The notes under the pieces: generated by a model
Told to the model about the DNA's origin: nothing
The model's input: the letters and a program-made list of their open reading frames with translations, nothing else
The model's database searches: none
Assembly (NCBI GenBank): GCA_900541335.1
Contig: UQJC01000001.1
Location: 235,965-299,964 of the forward strand
From: an uncultured Prevotella sp.
GTDB lineage: Bacteria; Bacteroidota; Bacteroidia; Bacteroidales; Bacteroidaceae
Reading direction: 5' to 3'
DNA length: 64,000 nt
Program-made: the position numbers and the translations under genes
Shown: positions 8,784 through 17,260 of the stretch, piece by piece
How the letters are laid out: every line of letters begins with the position of its first letter
How positions within the stretch are numbered: the stretch's first letter is position 1

Positions 8784-9240
8784 CGTGGATAAACCCGTTT
8801 ATAAGCCGTGTAAAAGCCTGGGAAAACCAGGGGGATTACGAGGCACCGAGTATGCCACAAAGCCGCTTCTCACTATCCACAATCCACGGCCCTTTTCCCA
8901 CCGATATCCGCAGTTTTTGGCGGACTTATCCAAGCTATTCCCCGCACTTTTTTTCTTCACACAGCAGTTATCCACAGGGTGTGGACAGATTCGTTTAAAG
9001 CTCCCTACTCCCCTTTTATTTAATAGACAAGAAGCCCTGTTCTTACTGTGGATAAAAAAGGGGATTTCTGTGTAGAGAATGTGAACAATGAAATAGGCAA
9101 GAAAAAGTCCCCAAACGTTTCCACACTTTCCACACCCTATCATCTCTATCATAAGTATCTTCTCTTTTCAACTAAATAGAAAAAAGAAAGAATAGAATAT
9201 GATATCTTATAGCTGAAACGGAAGATGTGGAAAATAAAAC
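8784..9240. other. Candidate chromosomal replication origin (DnaA-box cluster)
   Basis: No gene is convincing in the 830 bp between 8745 and 9577. The stretch contains two perfect DnaA boxes (TTATCCACA at 8968-8976 and its reverse at 9047-9055), one box fitting TTWTNCACA (TTTTCCACA in reverse at 9226-9234), and near-matches with one mismatch at 8784-8792, 8873-8881, 9080-9088, 9117-9125 and 9126-9134, plus weaker ones at 8926-8934 and 8980-8988. An AT-rich segment (about 9135-9240) follows, which could be the unwinding element. Genes point mainly away from this place on both sides. No dnaA gene is adjacent, so the call is inferred from the boxes only. Confidence 0.55.
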
Positions 9241-9525
9241 GGACGGGGAGTAGGGAAGGAGGACTTGAAAAAGAAAAGACCCATTTGAAAGCGGCAAGGC
9301 ATGATGGTTCATCCCAACTCATGAAGAAGAGATTTGCTCCCACTGAAGAGCTGAAAAATTTTACACGCAGTGACAGTTAAGTGAAGCAAGAAGAAGCCTT
9401 TCAGATGATTCCTTTTATGCTCGCTTGAGGGGCATAAAAGGAAGGATATTGAAACAGAAAGGTGTGTTCTGTTTTCAGTGCTTCGTTTCAAGGCATTTTC
9501 CATAGCCTTGTTGCCCAAAGCCGTG

Positions 9526-9557
9526 TTTGGCTAACAAGGGGAGAGTTTGTATTTTTG
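9526..9557 (+). promoter_or_regulatory. Promoter of uvrA
   Basis: TTTG (9526-9529) and TATTTTTG (9550-9557) are exactly 20 bp apart, a full match to the Bacteroidetes consensus, 20 bp before the uvrA ATG at 9578. This short distance supports ATG 9578 over the upstream in-frame ATG at 9527, which would lie inside the promoter. Confidence 0.8.
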
Positions 9558-9577
9558 CGCGTTGTAAAGAACGAGCT

Positions 9578-12418
9578 ATGAATGAATCCATTCGGGTGAA
9601 AGGTGCCCGCGTCAATAATCTCAAGAAAATAGATTTGGAAATCCCGCGTGACAAGCTGATTGTCGTGACGGGATTGTCTGGTTCTGGAAAGTCCTCTTTG
9701 GCTTTCGACACGTTGTATGCCGAAGGGCAACGACGTTACGTCGAGAGTTTGTCTGCCTATGCTCGCCAGTTTTTGGGCAGAATGCACAAGCCAGAATGTG
9801 ACTATATTAAAGGACTGCCGCCAGCGATTGCTATCGAGCAGAAAGTGACCAGTCGCAATCCCCGTTCAACGGTGGGCACCAGTACGGAAATTTACGAATA
9901 CCTGCGCTTGTTGTTCGCACGCATAGGCCACACCTTCTCGCCCATCAGTGGGGCAGAAGTTAAACGACATACCGTGCAGGACGTTATAGATTGCGCATTG
10001 TCTTATTCCGAAGGCACCCGCTTTACGGTATTGGCGCCGATGCGCGTACGGCCTGGACGAACCTTGACTGAACAGCTCGAAATCGATTTGCAACAGGGAC
10101 TCTCTCGACTCGATGTCGATGGGGAAATGGTACGCATCGAAGATTTCTTACAGCAACCTACTTCAGATCCCGACGTACAAATTAGTATTCTGATAGACCG
10201 TTTATCTGTCAGTCACGAGAAGGAAAGCCTTTCTCGTTTGGCCGATTCGATAGAGACCGCCTTTTTTGAGGGTAACGGAGAATGCATGCTTCGTTTCTAT
10301 CCTGCTCGCATTCTCCACACCTTCAGCACCCGATTTGAGGCCGATGGCATGACCTTTCGTGATCCCGATGACCACATGTTCTCTTTCAACTCGCCCTTGG
10401 GAGCTTGTGAGCGTTGTGAGGGTTTTGGTCGCGTGATGGGCATTGACGAACACCTGGTGATCCCCGATTCATCCAAGAGTATCTACGATGGAGCCGTCGT
10501 GTGTTGGCGTGGCGAAAAGATGGGGCAATGGCTCGATGAGTTTATTCGTCGTTCGGCGCACAAGGATATTCCCATCTTTGAACCCTATTTTAAGCTCACT
10601 CGCAAACAAAAAAATATCCTTTGGCACGGCGATGCTGAAGAAAATGCGCGTCCGGAGGAAGAACAGGTGACGATTGATGCCTTCTTCCGTATGTTGGAGC
10701 GCAACCAATACAAAATACAGTACCGCGTCATGTTGGCACGCTACCGGGGCAAGACGGAATGTCCTGTTTGTCACGGTGCGCGTCTTAAACCCGAAGCGGA
10801 ATATGTCAAGATCGGCGGACGTTCCATCACAGAGCTGGTCAAAATGCCCGTGAAGGAATTGCTTCCTTTCTTCCTTCACCTGCAACTCAACGAACACGAT
10901 GCCGCTGTAGGCAAACGCTTGTTGACGGAGATTAAGAACCGACTCACCTTCCTCAGTGAAGTGGGATTGGACTATTTGACGCTCGACCGTCTGTCCAACA
11001 GTCTTTCGGGCGGAGAAAGCCAGCGCATCAACCTGGCGACCTCGTTAGGCTCTTCGCTTGTCGGTTCGATTTACATTTTGGACGAACCGAGCATCGGACT
11101 CCACCCGCGCGATACGGAGCGACTGATTCGTGTACTCAAGGCATTGCGCGATTTGGGGAACACTGTTATCGTGGTCGAACATGACGAAGAAATCATGCGG
11201 GCAGCCGATTGGTTAATTGACATTGGTCCCGAAGCAGGCCGTTTAGGCGGCCAGGTCGTCTATGAAGGTCCGATTGGGGACAACGTACCCGAAACGGCTG
11301 TACGTCGCTCAGAGGGCGAGGAAAAGGGCCTCTATCGCTCGCATACGCTCAACTATCTCTACGGGTTGGAACATATTCCTGTTCCTATGTCTCGTCGTGC
11401 GTGGAATCGCAGCATCCGTATCATCGGTGCACGAGCCAATAATCTGAAGGGAATTGATGTAGAATTTCCGCTCGATGTGCTGACCGTTGTCACTGGTGTC
11501 AGCGGTTCGGGAAAGTCGACGTTGGTGCGCGATATTTTCTATCGTGCGATGAAGCGAGCCAAGGATGAAGTGGCCGATCGTCCGGGTGAATTCATACGGT
11601 TGGAAGGCGATATCGATGCAGTCGATGCTGTTGAATTTGTCGATCAGAATCCCATCGGGCGTTCATCACGTTCTAATCCGGTTACGTATGTCAAGGCTTA
11701 CGACGAAATACGTAAGCTGATGGCAGAGCAGCCGCTTGCCAAGCAGATGGATTTCACTCCGGCTTACTTCTCTTTCAATGCCGAAGGCGGACGTTGCGAA
11801 GAGTGTAAGGGCGAAGGAACGGTGAAGGTCGAAATGCAGTTTATGGCCGACCTCGTGTTGGAATGTGAATCGTGCCACGGTAAACGCTTTAAGCGCGATG
11901 TGCTGGAAGTTAGATTTGAAGGCAAGAATATTTACGACATGCTGGAGATGACGGTCAATCAGGCCATTGAGTTCTTTACTACCCACGGCAAAAAACGCAT
12001 TGTGCAGCGATTGAAACCTTTGCAGGATGTCGGATTGGGATACATCAAGCTCGGGCAGTCGAGTGCGACCCTTTCGGGCGGTGAAAACCAACGTGTGAAA
12101 CTGGCGTATTACCTTAGTCGTGAAAAGACCGTGCCTACGCTCTTCATCTTTGACGAACCGACGACGGGGCTACACTTCCACGACATCAACCGCTTGTTAC
12201 GTGCCTTCTCCGACCTCATCAGTCGCGGTCACAGCATTGTCATCATTGAGCACAATCCCGATGTCATCAAGTCAGCCGATTACCTGATAGACCTCGGTCC
12301 CGAAGGCGGACGCGAAGGTGGGCAAATTGTGGCACAAGGCACTCCCGAAGAGGTCGTAGCTCAGGCAAAAGGATACACAGCCCGTTTCTTGAAGGAATAT
12401 CTTAATCCAGTTAGTTGA
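9578..12418 (+). CDS. uvrA: Excinuclease ABC subunit A
   Basis: The 946-residue product is full length for UvrA, the DNA damage-sensing ATPase of nucleotide excision repair, which loads UvrB at lesions. It has two ABC ATPase modules: Walker A GLSGSGKSSLAFD at about residues 31-43 and GVSGSGKSTLVRD in the second half, each paired with signature LSGGESQRI / LSGGENQRV and Walker B ILDEPS / IFDEPTTGLH. Zinc-finger pairs CERCEGFG...CPVCHG and CEECKGEG...CESCHG are visible. The start is set by the promoter and by MNESIRVKGARVNNLK. It is monocistronic, followed by about 110 bp and then the flavodiiron gene. Confidence 0.97.
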   Translation: MNESIRVKGARVNNLKKIDLEIPRDKLIVVTGLSGSGKSSLAFDTLYAEGQRRYVESLSAYARQFLGRMHKPECDYIKGLPPAIAIEQKVTSRNPRSTVGTSTEIYEYLRLLFARIGHTFSPISGAEVKRHTVQDVIDCALSYSEGTRFTVLAPMRVRPGRTLTEQLEIDLQQGLSRLDVDGEMVRIEDFLQQPTSDPDVQISILIDRLSVSHEKESLSRLADSIETAFFEGNGECMLRFYPARILHTFSTRFEADGMTFRDPDDHMFSFNSPLGACERCEGFGRVMGIDEHLVIPDSSKSIYDGAVVCWRGEKMGQWLDEFIRRSAHKDIPIFEPYFKLTRKQKNILWHGDAEENARPEEEQVTIDAFFRMLERNQYKIQYRVMLARYRGKTECPVCHGARLKPEAEYVKIGGRSITELVKMPVKELLPFFLHLQLNEHDAAVGKRLLTEIKNRLTFLSEVGLDYLTLDRLSNSLSGGESQRINLATSLGSSLVGSIYILDEPSIGLHPRDTERLIRVLKALRDLGNTVIVVEHDEEIMRAADWLIDIGPEAGRLGGQVVYEGPIGDNVPETAVRRSEGEEKGLYRSHTLNYLYGLEHIPVPMSRRAWNRSIRIIGARANNLKGIDVEFPLDVLTVVTGVSGSGKSTLVRDIFYRAMKRAKDEVADRPGEFIRLEGDIDAVDAVEFVDQNPIGRSSRSNPVTYVKAYDEIRKLMAEQPLAKQMDFTPAYFSFNAEGGRCEECKGEGTVKVEMQFMADLVLECESCHGKRFKRDVLEVRFEGKNIYDMLEMTVNQAIEFFTTHGKKRIVQRLKPLQDVGLGYIKLGQSSATLSGGENQRVKLAYYLSREKTVPTLFIFDEPTTGLHFHDINRLLRAFSDLISRGHSIVIIEHNPDVIKSADYLIDLGPEGGREGGQIVAQGTPEEVVAQAKGYTARFLKEYLNPVS

Positions 12419-12526
12419 AGTAACTGAGGAAGCATCGCGTAAGGGGTGCTCTCTAAAGTTCCATATACCTTCTTCAACACGCTTCTCATCAACTACTCAT
12501 AAACTCCATAATACAATCATTACTCA

Positions 12527-13702
12527 ATGAACATCAAAGGAAAAGTACACTATGTAGGTGTCAACGATCGTGTCAAGCACCGCTTTGAAGGGCTTTGGTT
12601 CCTTCCCCAGGGTGTTTCCTACAATTCCTACCTGATCGACGACGAAAAGGGCGTCGCTCTTGTAGACACTGTAGACGTTGCATTCTTTAGCGAATACCTT
12701 GATAAGATTCGTGCCGTCATTGGCGATCGTTCCATTGACTACCTCATTATCAACCACATGGAGCCCGACCACTCAGGCTCTTTGGCGCTGATTCGTAAAT
12801 ATTATCCCGGCATTAAACTGGTCGGCAACAAGAAGACTCTCGACATGGTGAAGGGCTTCTACGGAGTATGCGAACCGACCGATATGCTGGTGGCCGATGG
12901 GGATAGCCTCGATTTGGGCTACCACAAACTGCGTTTCTACCTTACGCCGATGCTTCACTGGCCCGAAACGATGGTGACGTACGATGAGAAAGAAAAGATA
13001 CTCTTCTCAGGCGACGCTTTCGGTTGCTTCGGTGCGCTCAATGGTACTATCATCGACACCCAGATGGACACGGCAGATTATTGGCCTGAAATGGAGCGTT
13101 ACTATGCTGCTATTCTCGGTAAGTTTGGTTCTTCCGTACAAGCAGGCTTAAAGAAGTTGGGGGGACTTGATCTCCGTATGATTTGTTCGACACATGGTCC
13201 CATCTGGGTCAATGAGATTGGTCGTGCCATCGATACCTACAATCGTTTTTCATCGGGCATTACTGAGAAGGGTTTGGTTATCTGTTACGGTTCAATGTAC
13301 GGCAATACCCAGCGTGTAGCTGAAGCCGTAGCCGAAGGAGCAGCCGAAGCAGGTATGCGCAAGATTATTGTGCACAACCTCAGTGTGTCTCAACCCTCGT
13401 TCGTCTTGGCTGACATCTTCCGTTATGGTTCGTTGGCCATTGGCGGTCCCACCTACAACGGTGGTCTTTTCCCCGTAGTAGAAGATTTGCTTAAGCGTTT
13501 GGCAGGTCGTTCGGTTAACAACCATCGCCTCGGTTGTTTCGGTGGTTTCACTTGGAGCGGACAGGCTGTCAAGACGATGCTCGCTTACAACGAAAAGATG
13601 AAGATGCAGCTTATTGGCGATCCCGTTGAGTGGAAGCAAGCTCCCGGTAGCGATGTGCTCGAAAGTGCTCGTGCTCTGGGCCGTCTCTTTGCGGCAGATT
13701 AG
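12527..13702 (+). CDS. A-type flavodiiron protein (FprA family)
   Basis: The 391-residue protein has an N-terminal metallo-beta-lactamase-like diiron domain (residues 1-245) with the ligand motif HMEPDHSG (about 82-89), MLHWPETM, SGDAFG and STHGPIW, and a C-terminal flavodoxin domain (about 250-391) starting GLVICYGSMYGNTQRVAEAV, with the FMN phosphate loop SMYGNT. There is no rubredoxin tail, so it is class A. Such enzymes reduce O2 to water or NO to N2O with electrons from rubredoxin or similar carriers and protect anaerobes during air exposure; which substrate dominates here is unknown. The hairpin at 13742-13776 probably ends its transcript. Confidence 0.93.
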   Translation: MNIKGKVHYVGVNDRVKHRFEGLWFLPQGVSYNSYLIDDEKGVALVDTVDVAFFSEYLDKIRAVIGDRSIDYLIINHMEPDHSGSLALIRKYYPGIKLVGNKKTLDMVKGFYGVCEPTDMLVADGDSLDLGYHKLRFYLTPMLHWPETMVTYDEKEKILFSGDAFGCFGALNGTIIDTQMDTADYWPEMERYYAAILGKFGSSVQAGLKKLGGLDLRMICSTHGPIWVNEIGRAIDTYNRFSSGITEKGLVICYGSMYGNTQRVAEAVAEGAAEAGMRKIIVHNLSVSQPSFVLADIFRYGSLAIGGPTYNGGLFPVVEDLLKRLAGRSVNNHRLGCFGGFTWSGQAVKTMLAYNEKMKMQLIGDPVEWKQAPGSDVLESARALGRLFAAD

Positions 13703-13741
13703 ATGGTTGAAGCCTTTTCGTAGCTTTAAGTCTCAGTAAAG

Positions 13742-13776
13742 AAAATGTGGCTGTGTACACTACGAGGCCACATTTT
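13742..13776 (+). terminator. Terminator after flavodiiron gene
   Basis: AAAATGTGGC (13742-13751) pairs with GCCACATTTT (13767-13776), followed by further T's. It is the first member of the repeat cluster that follows. Confidence 0.65.
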
Positions 13777-13897
13777 TTACTTATGATGTGTTCTCGTAGA
13801 CTACGAGTACACATTGACAAGCTCTCAATGTGTACTCGTCGATGACAAGGCCACATTTTTTACTCATGATGTGTTCTCGTCGACGACGAGGCCACAT
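13767..13897. repeat. Cluster of nested inverted repeats with an 82-bp direct period
   Basis: A block beginning GGCCACATTTTTTACT occurs at 13767 and again at 13849, about 42 bp each and nearly identical. Within are CTCGTAG-A-CTACGAG (13793-13807), CTCGTCG-A-CGACGAG (13876-13890) and a long hairpin with 15-bp arms at 13803-13817 and 13825-13839. The second block's stem is extended by ATGTG/CACAT (13869-13873 and 13893-13897). The middle long hairpin overlaps the first palindrome, so the two folds exclude each other. From here to 14113 no gene is visible. Confidence 0.75.
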
Positions 13898-14113
13898 TTC
13901 CGAGAAAAAGTAAAGGTATGATGCTTAGCAAGGCTGCAACTAGGGGAGACTTTTGTATTGCCTTTATATTTAAGGGGTTAGATGTATGAAAAATATAAAA
14001 TTGCGGTACAGGAACGAGATTGTATGTGCGAGCAATTTGACTGAATGATATAAAATAATTTTCAACACCTATTTAGCTACTTAATAGGATACAGTTAATG
14101 GGTTGAGTCTTAA

Positions 14114-14911
14114 TTATCTGCGTCTATACACCAGCTCTATAATTCCGTTATACTCTTTGGTTCCAATCAGTTTCAAGTTAACCTTCTGACCATTGGAACC
14201 AAACAGCTTGATGCCGTTGCCAAGAAGTACAGGTATGACGGCGATGTGATATTGGTCAATCTGTTTGCTTGTCAAGGGAATATTCTTGCTTTGGAGAAAG
14301 ACTGGCATTCCTTGGAATTCAGAACACACATTCAATATTTTAATAGAATCGGTTTTCATCAGTTGGGTTGCCTCCTGCAACAATCATGAACCGATGCCTC
14401 TCCGACGGTATTCCTCACAAACAGCTATCTGTGACAAATCTCCTGTATGCACATCGAAGACACAATGACCAACCATTTTGCCGTCTAGAAAAGCACCGAG
14501 ACATGTCAGTTCAGAATCTCCTCTTTCTATAGATTCAATGTTGTTTTGCCACGAAGGGGTAAAGTCGCAAGCTTGCTGTGTCTGTCTGATGGCTTCAGTG
14601 TGTACAGATTTAACCATACAGTTCATGTTGGCTTGCAGTAGGGCGATTTGTTTGATAGTTTGTCTGAAGCAGTAAAACTCACGGGTTACTTCAAAATTCA
14701 TCCGTCGGTAAACCGCAATCGCTTTCTCGTTGTTTTGTAATACTTCAAGTAGGTATTGGTGAATGCCGGCTTCTCTGAGAAAAGGTATGGAATGGGTGAA
14801 GATTGTATCGGCCAGGTTCTGTCCTCTGTACCGACTGTATAAAATGAACTCGTACTTCTCTCTCTTAATAATTGAGTGAGTCCTTACTCTGTAGCCCAAC
14901 AGCATATCCAT
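14114..14911 (-). pseudogene. Chimeric pseudogene: GNAT acetyltransferase remnant joined to the C-terminus of a RibD/DHFR-like reductase
   Basis: Reading from 14911, one frame encodes the end of a first GNAT domain (RGQNLADTIFTHSIPF, NEKAIAVYRRMNFEV) and most of a second one (HCVFDVHTGDLSQIAVCEEYRRRGIGS). A TGA at 14384-14386 stops it in the middle of the acetyl-CoA loop; in the same frame the domain goes on (LLQEATQLMKTDSIKILNVC..., VFLQSKNIPLTSKQ). Then the text changes to QYHIAVIPVLLGNGIKLF and ending ..TKEYNGIIELVYRRR, which is the C-terminus of a RibD/dihydrofolate-reductase-like protein. So the 5' end is missing, an internal stop is present, and a deletion seems to have joined two genes in frame. 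The nucleotide change TGA from CGA would explain the stop. Confidence 0.7.
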
Positions 14912-14933
14912 ATTACACTTGATTTGCTGTAAT

Positions 14934-14984
14934 AAAAAAGAGCGTGGTTTTCAGTGAAACTCACCGAAAACCACGCTCTTTTTA
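14934..14984 (-). terminator. Terminator of tRNA-Pro
   Basis: Perfect 18-bp arms, 14935-14952 and 14966-14983 (core GAGCGTGGTTTTC), with A/T runs on both outer ends; it lies 5 bp beyond the tRNA 3' end and also beyond the 5' end of the pseudogene. Confidence 0.9.
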
Positions 14985-14988
14985 ACTG

Positions 14989-15063
14989 TCGGGGCGACGG
15001 GATTCGAACCCACGACCCCCTGCTCCCAAAGCAGGTGCGCTAACCGGACTGCGCTACGCCCCG
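14989..15063 (-). tRNA. tRNA-Pro (anticodon UGG)
   Basis: On the minus strand the 75-nt gene begins CGGGGCGTAGCGCAG and ends CGCCCCGA. Acceptor stem CGGGGCG/CGCCCCG, D-arm with GGTTAGCGC, anticodon stem CCTGC/GCAGG with loop TTTGGGA (anticodon TGG), and T-arm GTGGG-TTCGAAT-CCC are all seen. CCA is not encoded. A CAAAAGTA box at 15092-15099 is a likely -7 element on the minus strand. Confidence 0.97.
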
Positions 15064-15282
15064 AATAAGTATGCTTTCCTTAAAAGCGATGCAAAAGTAA
15101 AAAAAATATTGGTTGTGGAAAAGAGATAGAGCTGATTATTACGGAATGTACAGGCTTTCTTGTGTAGAAAGGGGAGTCTTTCAACTTACTTGTGGAGTTG
15201 TTTTATATTTCGGTTGTTGGATTTCATTGGCAAAATTAGTGCACTTACCGTTTTGCTATACGCAAACTTTATAAACAATAAG

Positions 15283-15328
15283 CCCATCGGCAGAATTAAG
15301 TATGCACTAAATTAATTCCGCCAACGGG
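15283..15328 (-). terminator. Probable terminator or 3' hairpin of the AspT/YbjL-type transporter
   Basis: The arms CCCATCGGCAGAATTAA (from 15283) and TTAATTCCGCCAACGGG (to 15328) pair imperfectly on the plus strand, but each mismatch becomes a G-U pair in minus-strand RNA. It lies just past the stop codon at 15346. The downstream U-run is short, so termination is not certain. The rest of 15064-15282 shows nothing beyond the tRNA promoter. Confidence 0.5.
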
Positions 15329-15345
15329 TATTGTAATAGAAGTTC

Positions 15346-17001
15346 CTATAACCAAAACATCACGATTAGCTGAGCGATAATCACTCGCAAGAACATACAA
15401 AGCGGATATACTGTGGCATAGGCCACGGAAGCTTTATCGTCAGGCGTTACGTCGTTGACGTATCCCAATGCAATTGGGTTGGCCATTGCTCCGCACAGCA
15501 TACCGGCTGTAGTGGCAAAGGATTTTTTGCTCACAACTACACTCACAATGCTCATGACAATGACAGGTACCAAGGTAAACGCCATGCCAATGAGAATCCA
15601 CCACAACGCAGCGGGTTGCATGACCGTACTGAGAAAATCACGTCCGGCATCCAAACCCAGACAAGCCAGATACATGGATAGGCCCAACGAACGCATCATC
15701 AGGTTGGCACTGGTTGTCGTATAGGCCACCATGTGAAAACGAGGACCATAAGCCCCAATCAAGATACCCATCACAATCGGGCCACCCGCCAAACCTAAGC
15801 GTACGGGATAACTCATACCCGGCACAAAGAGCGGAATGCTACCTAAGAGAAGTCCTAAGACGATACCTATAAAGATGGTTATCATATTGGGCTCATCGAG
15901 ACGCTTCACCATGTTACCCATCTCGTCCGCCACCTTTAAGATGCTCGCTTCTTCACCGACCACCGTCACTCGGTCGCCAATACGCAAGGTCAAGTCTGGA
16001 GTCGCAACAAGCTGGATACCTGAACGTTGCACGCGACTGACATTGACACCGTAGCGCGTACGAAGTTGCAAGTCACCCAAATGACGCCCATTGATCTCTG
16101 AACGAGTAATCAAAATTCGACGGGAAATCAACGTCGTGTCGATGGCATTCCAGTCTACATCACTGCGATTCCAATTGGTTTCGTCTATTTGACCAAAATA
16201 AATCGTCAAATGGGCAACCTGGCGCTCGGTTGTAATGACCAAGATACGATCGCCCTTCTCCAAGCGTGTTTGTGCATTGGGCAAAACCACCTTACCGTCA
16301 CGCCACAAACGAGAGACAACAAAGCGGCTTTCGTCCATACTACTAATTTCGCCCAATGTATGGCCAAAGATGGCTGGATTGCACACCAAGAAGGACGCAA
16401 TATAAGGTTCATTAGACTTTCCCTTCTCAACTGACTTATCGTGACGGGAAAGCCACCCCTTCATCATAATCAATGCCAGGATAACCCCCACCATACCCAA
16501 CGGATAGGTAACCGCGCAACTCAACGCCGCGCCCGATGCAGGCTGTCCGAGTTGTTTGAGCGTCTGTTGTGCCGCACCCAAAGCAGGTGTATTAGTCGTT
16601 GCACCACACAATACGCCCATCATATCTTGTAAAGGAAGAATGCCGAGCCAACCTGTGACAAGCGCCATGAAAGTACCCAACAAGACGACACCCAGTGCCA
16701 ACACATTCAGCTTCGTACCTCCCTCACGAAAGGCACTGATAAAACCTGGACCTACCTGTAAGCCCAAGGTGTAGACAAAGAGAATCAAGCCGAAACTTTC
16801 TGCATAACCGAGCATTTCGCTGTCGATTTGCAAGCCAACAGCTCCAGCAAGAATACCAATAAAAAAAACGTATGTAACACCCAGACTTACCCCACGAAAA
16901 CGAATGTTACCGAGCGCAAGGCCTACGGCGCAAATCAGACAAATGACGATGACGGCTTGGATTGCCGAAGGAACAAGCAGCGTCTCTGCCAACCAATTCA
17001 T
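15346..17001 (-). CDS. Putative transporter of the aspartate:alanine exchanger (AAEx, AspT/YbjL/YidE) family
   Basis: This 551-residue membrane protein has the family layout: an N-terminal membrane domain of about five segments (residues 10-190), two cytosolic RCK_C/TrkA-C domains (about 200-290 and 290-370, the second with GDRVTVVGEEASILKVADEMGN), and a second membrane domain (375-551). Both halves show the duplicated motif region GVLCGATTNTPALGAA (about 133-148) and GMLCGAMANPIALGYV (near 505-520). The substrate, probably a carboxylate or amino acid, is not known. A CAAAAGTA box at 17042-17049 is a likely -7 element about 40 bp before the start. Confidence 0.9.
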   Translation of the reverse strand: MNWLAETLLVPSAIQAVIVICLICAVGLALGNIRFRGVSLGVTYVFFIGILAGAVGLQIDSEMLGYAESFGLILFVYTLGLQVGPGFISAFREGGTKLNVLALGVVLLGTFMALVTGWLGILPLQDMMGVLCGATTNTPALGAAQQTLKQLGQPASGAALSCAVTYPLGMVGVILALIMMKGWLSRHDKSVEKGKSNEPYIASFLVCNPAIFGHTLGEISSMDESRFVVSRLWRDGKVVLPNAQTRLEKGDRILVITTERQVAHLTIYFGQIDETNWNRSDVDWNAIDTTLISRRILITRSEINGRHLGDLQLRTRYGVNVSRVQRSGIQLVATPDLTLRIGDRVTVVGEEASILKVADEMGNMVKRLDEPNMITIFIGIVLGLLLGSIPLFVPGMSYPVRLGLAGGPIVMGILIGAYGPRFHMVAYTTTSANLMMRSLGLSMYLACLGLDAGRDFLSTVMQPAALWWILIGMAFTLVPVIVMSIVSVVVSKKSFATTAGMLCGAMANPIALGYVNDVTPDDKASVAYATVYPLCMFLRVIIAQLIVMFWL

Positions 17002-17187
17002 AGATAAAGGATAAAAATTAGCGATATGGAGGTTGATTACACAAAAGTAAGAGAGGCTGAATCCGCCAAACTACTTACCATTCTGAAAAATTTCGGCAAA
17101 GATAGAGAGATACATGAAGGGGGCAAAACAAAAGTCAATGGATTAAGGAAGAAGGAAAAGGGAGGAACGTTAAAAAAGGAAGAGACC

Positions 17188-17219
17188 TTGGGTCAACCCT
17201 GTATTTAATTGTACTTTTG
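17188..17219 (+). promoter_or_regulatory. Promoter of the ftsX operon
   Basis: TTG (17188-17190) and TACTTTTG (17212-17219) are 21 bp apart; about 40 bp precede the ftsX ATG at 17261. Confidence 0.65.
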
Positions 17220-17260
17220 TGCGATTTTCGCCTTATTAGGCACTTTTCTTTTCAATCAAC

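Noticed and set aside
8799..9152. 117-residue minus-strand frame in the region before uvrA
   Set aside because: Composition is not protein-like (scattered Cys, Pro and basic residues), and the DNA is better explained by DnaA boxes.
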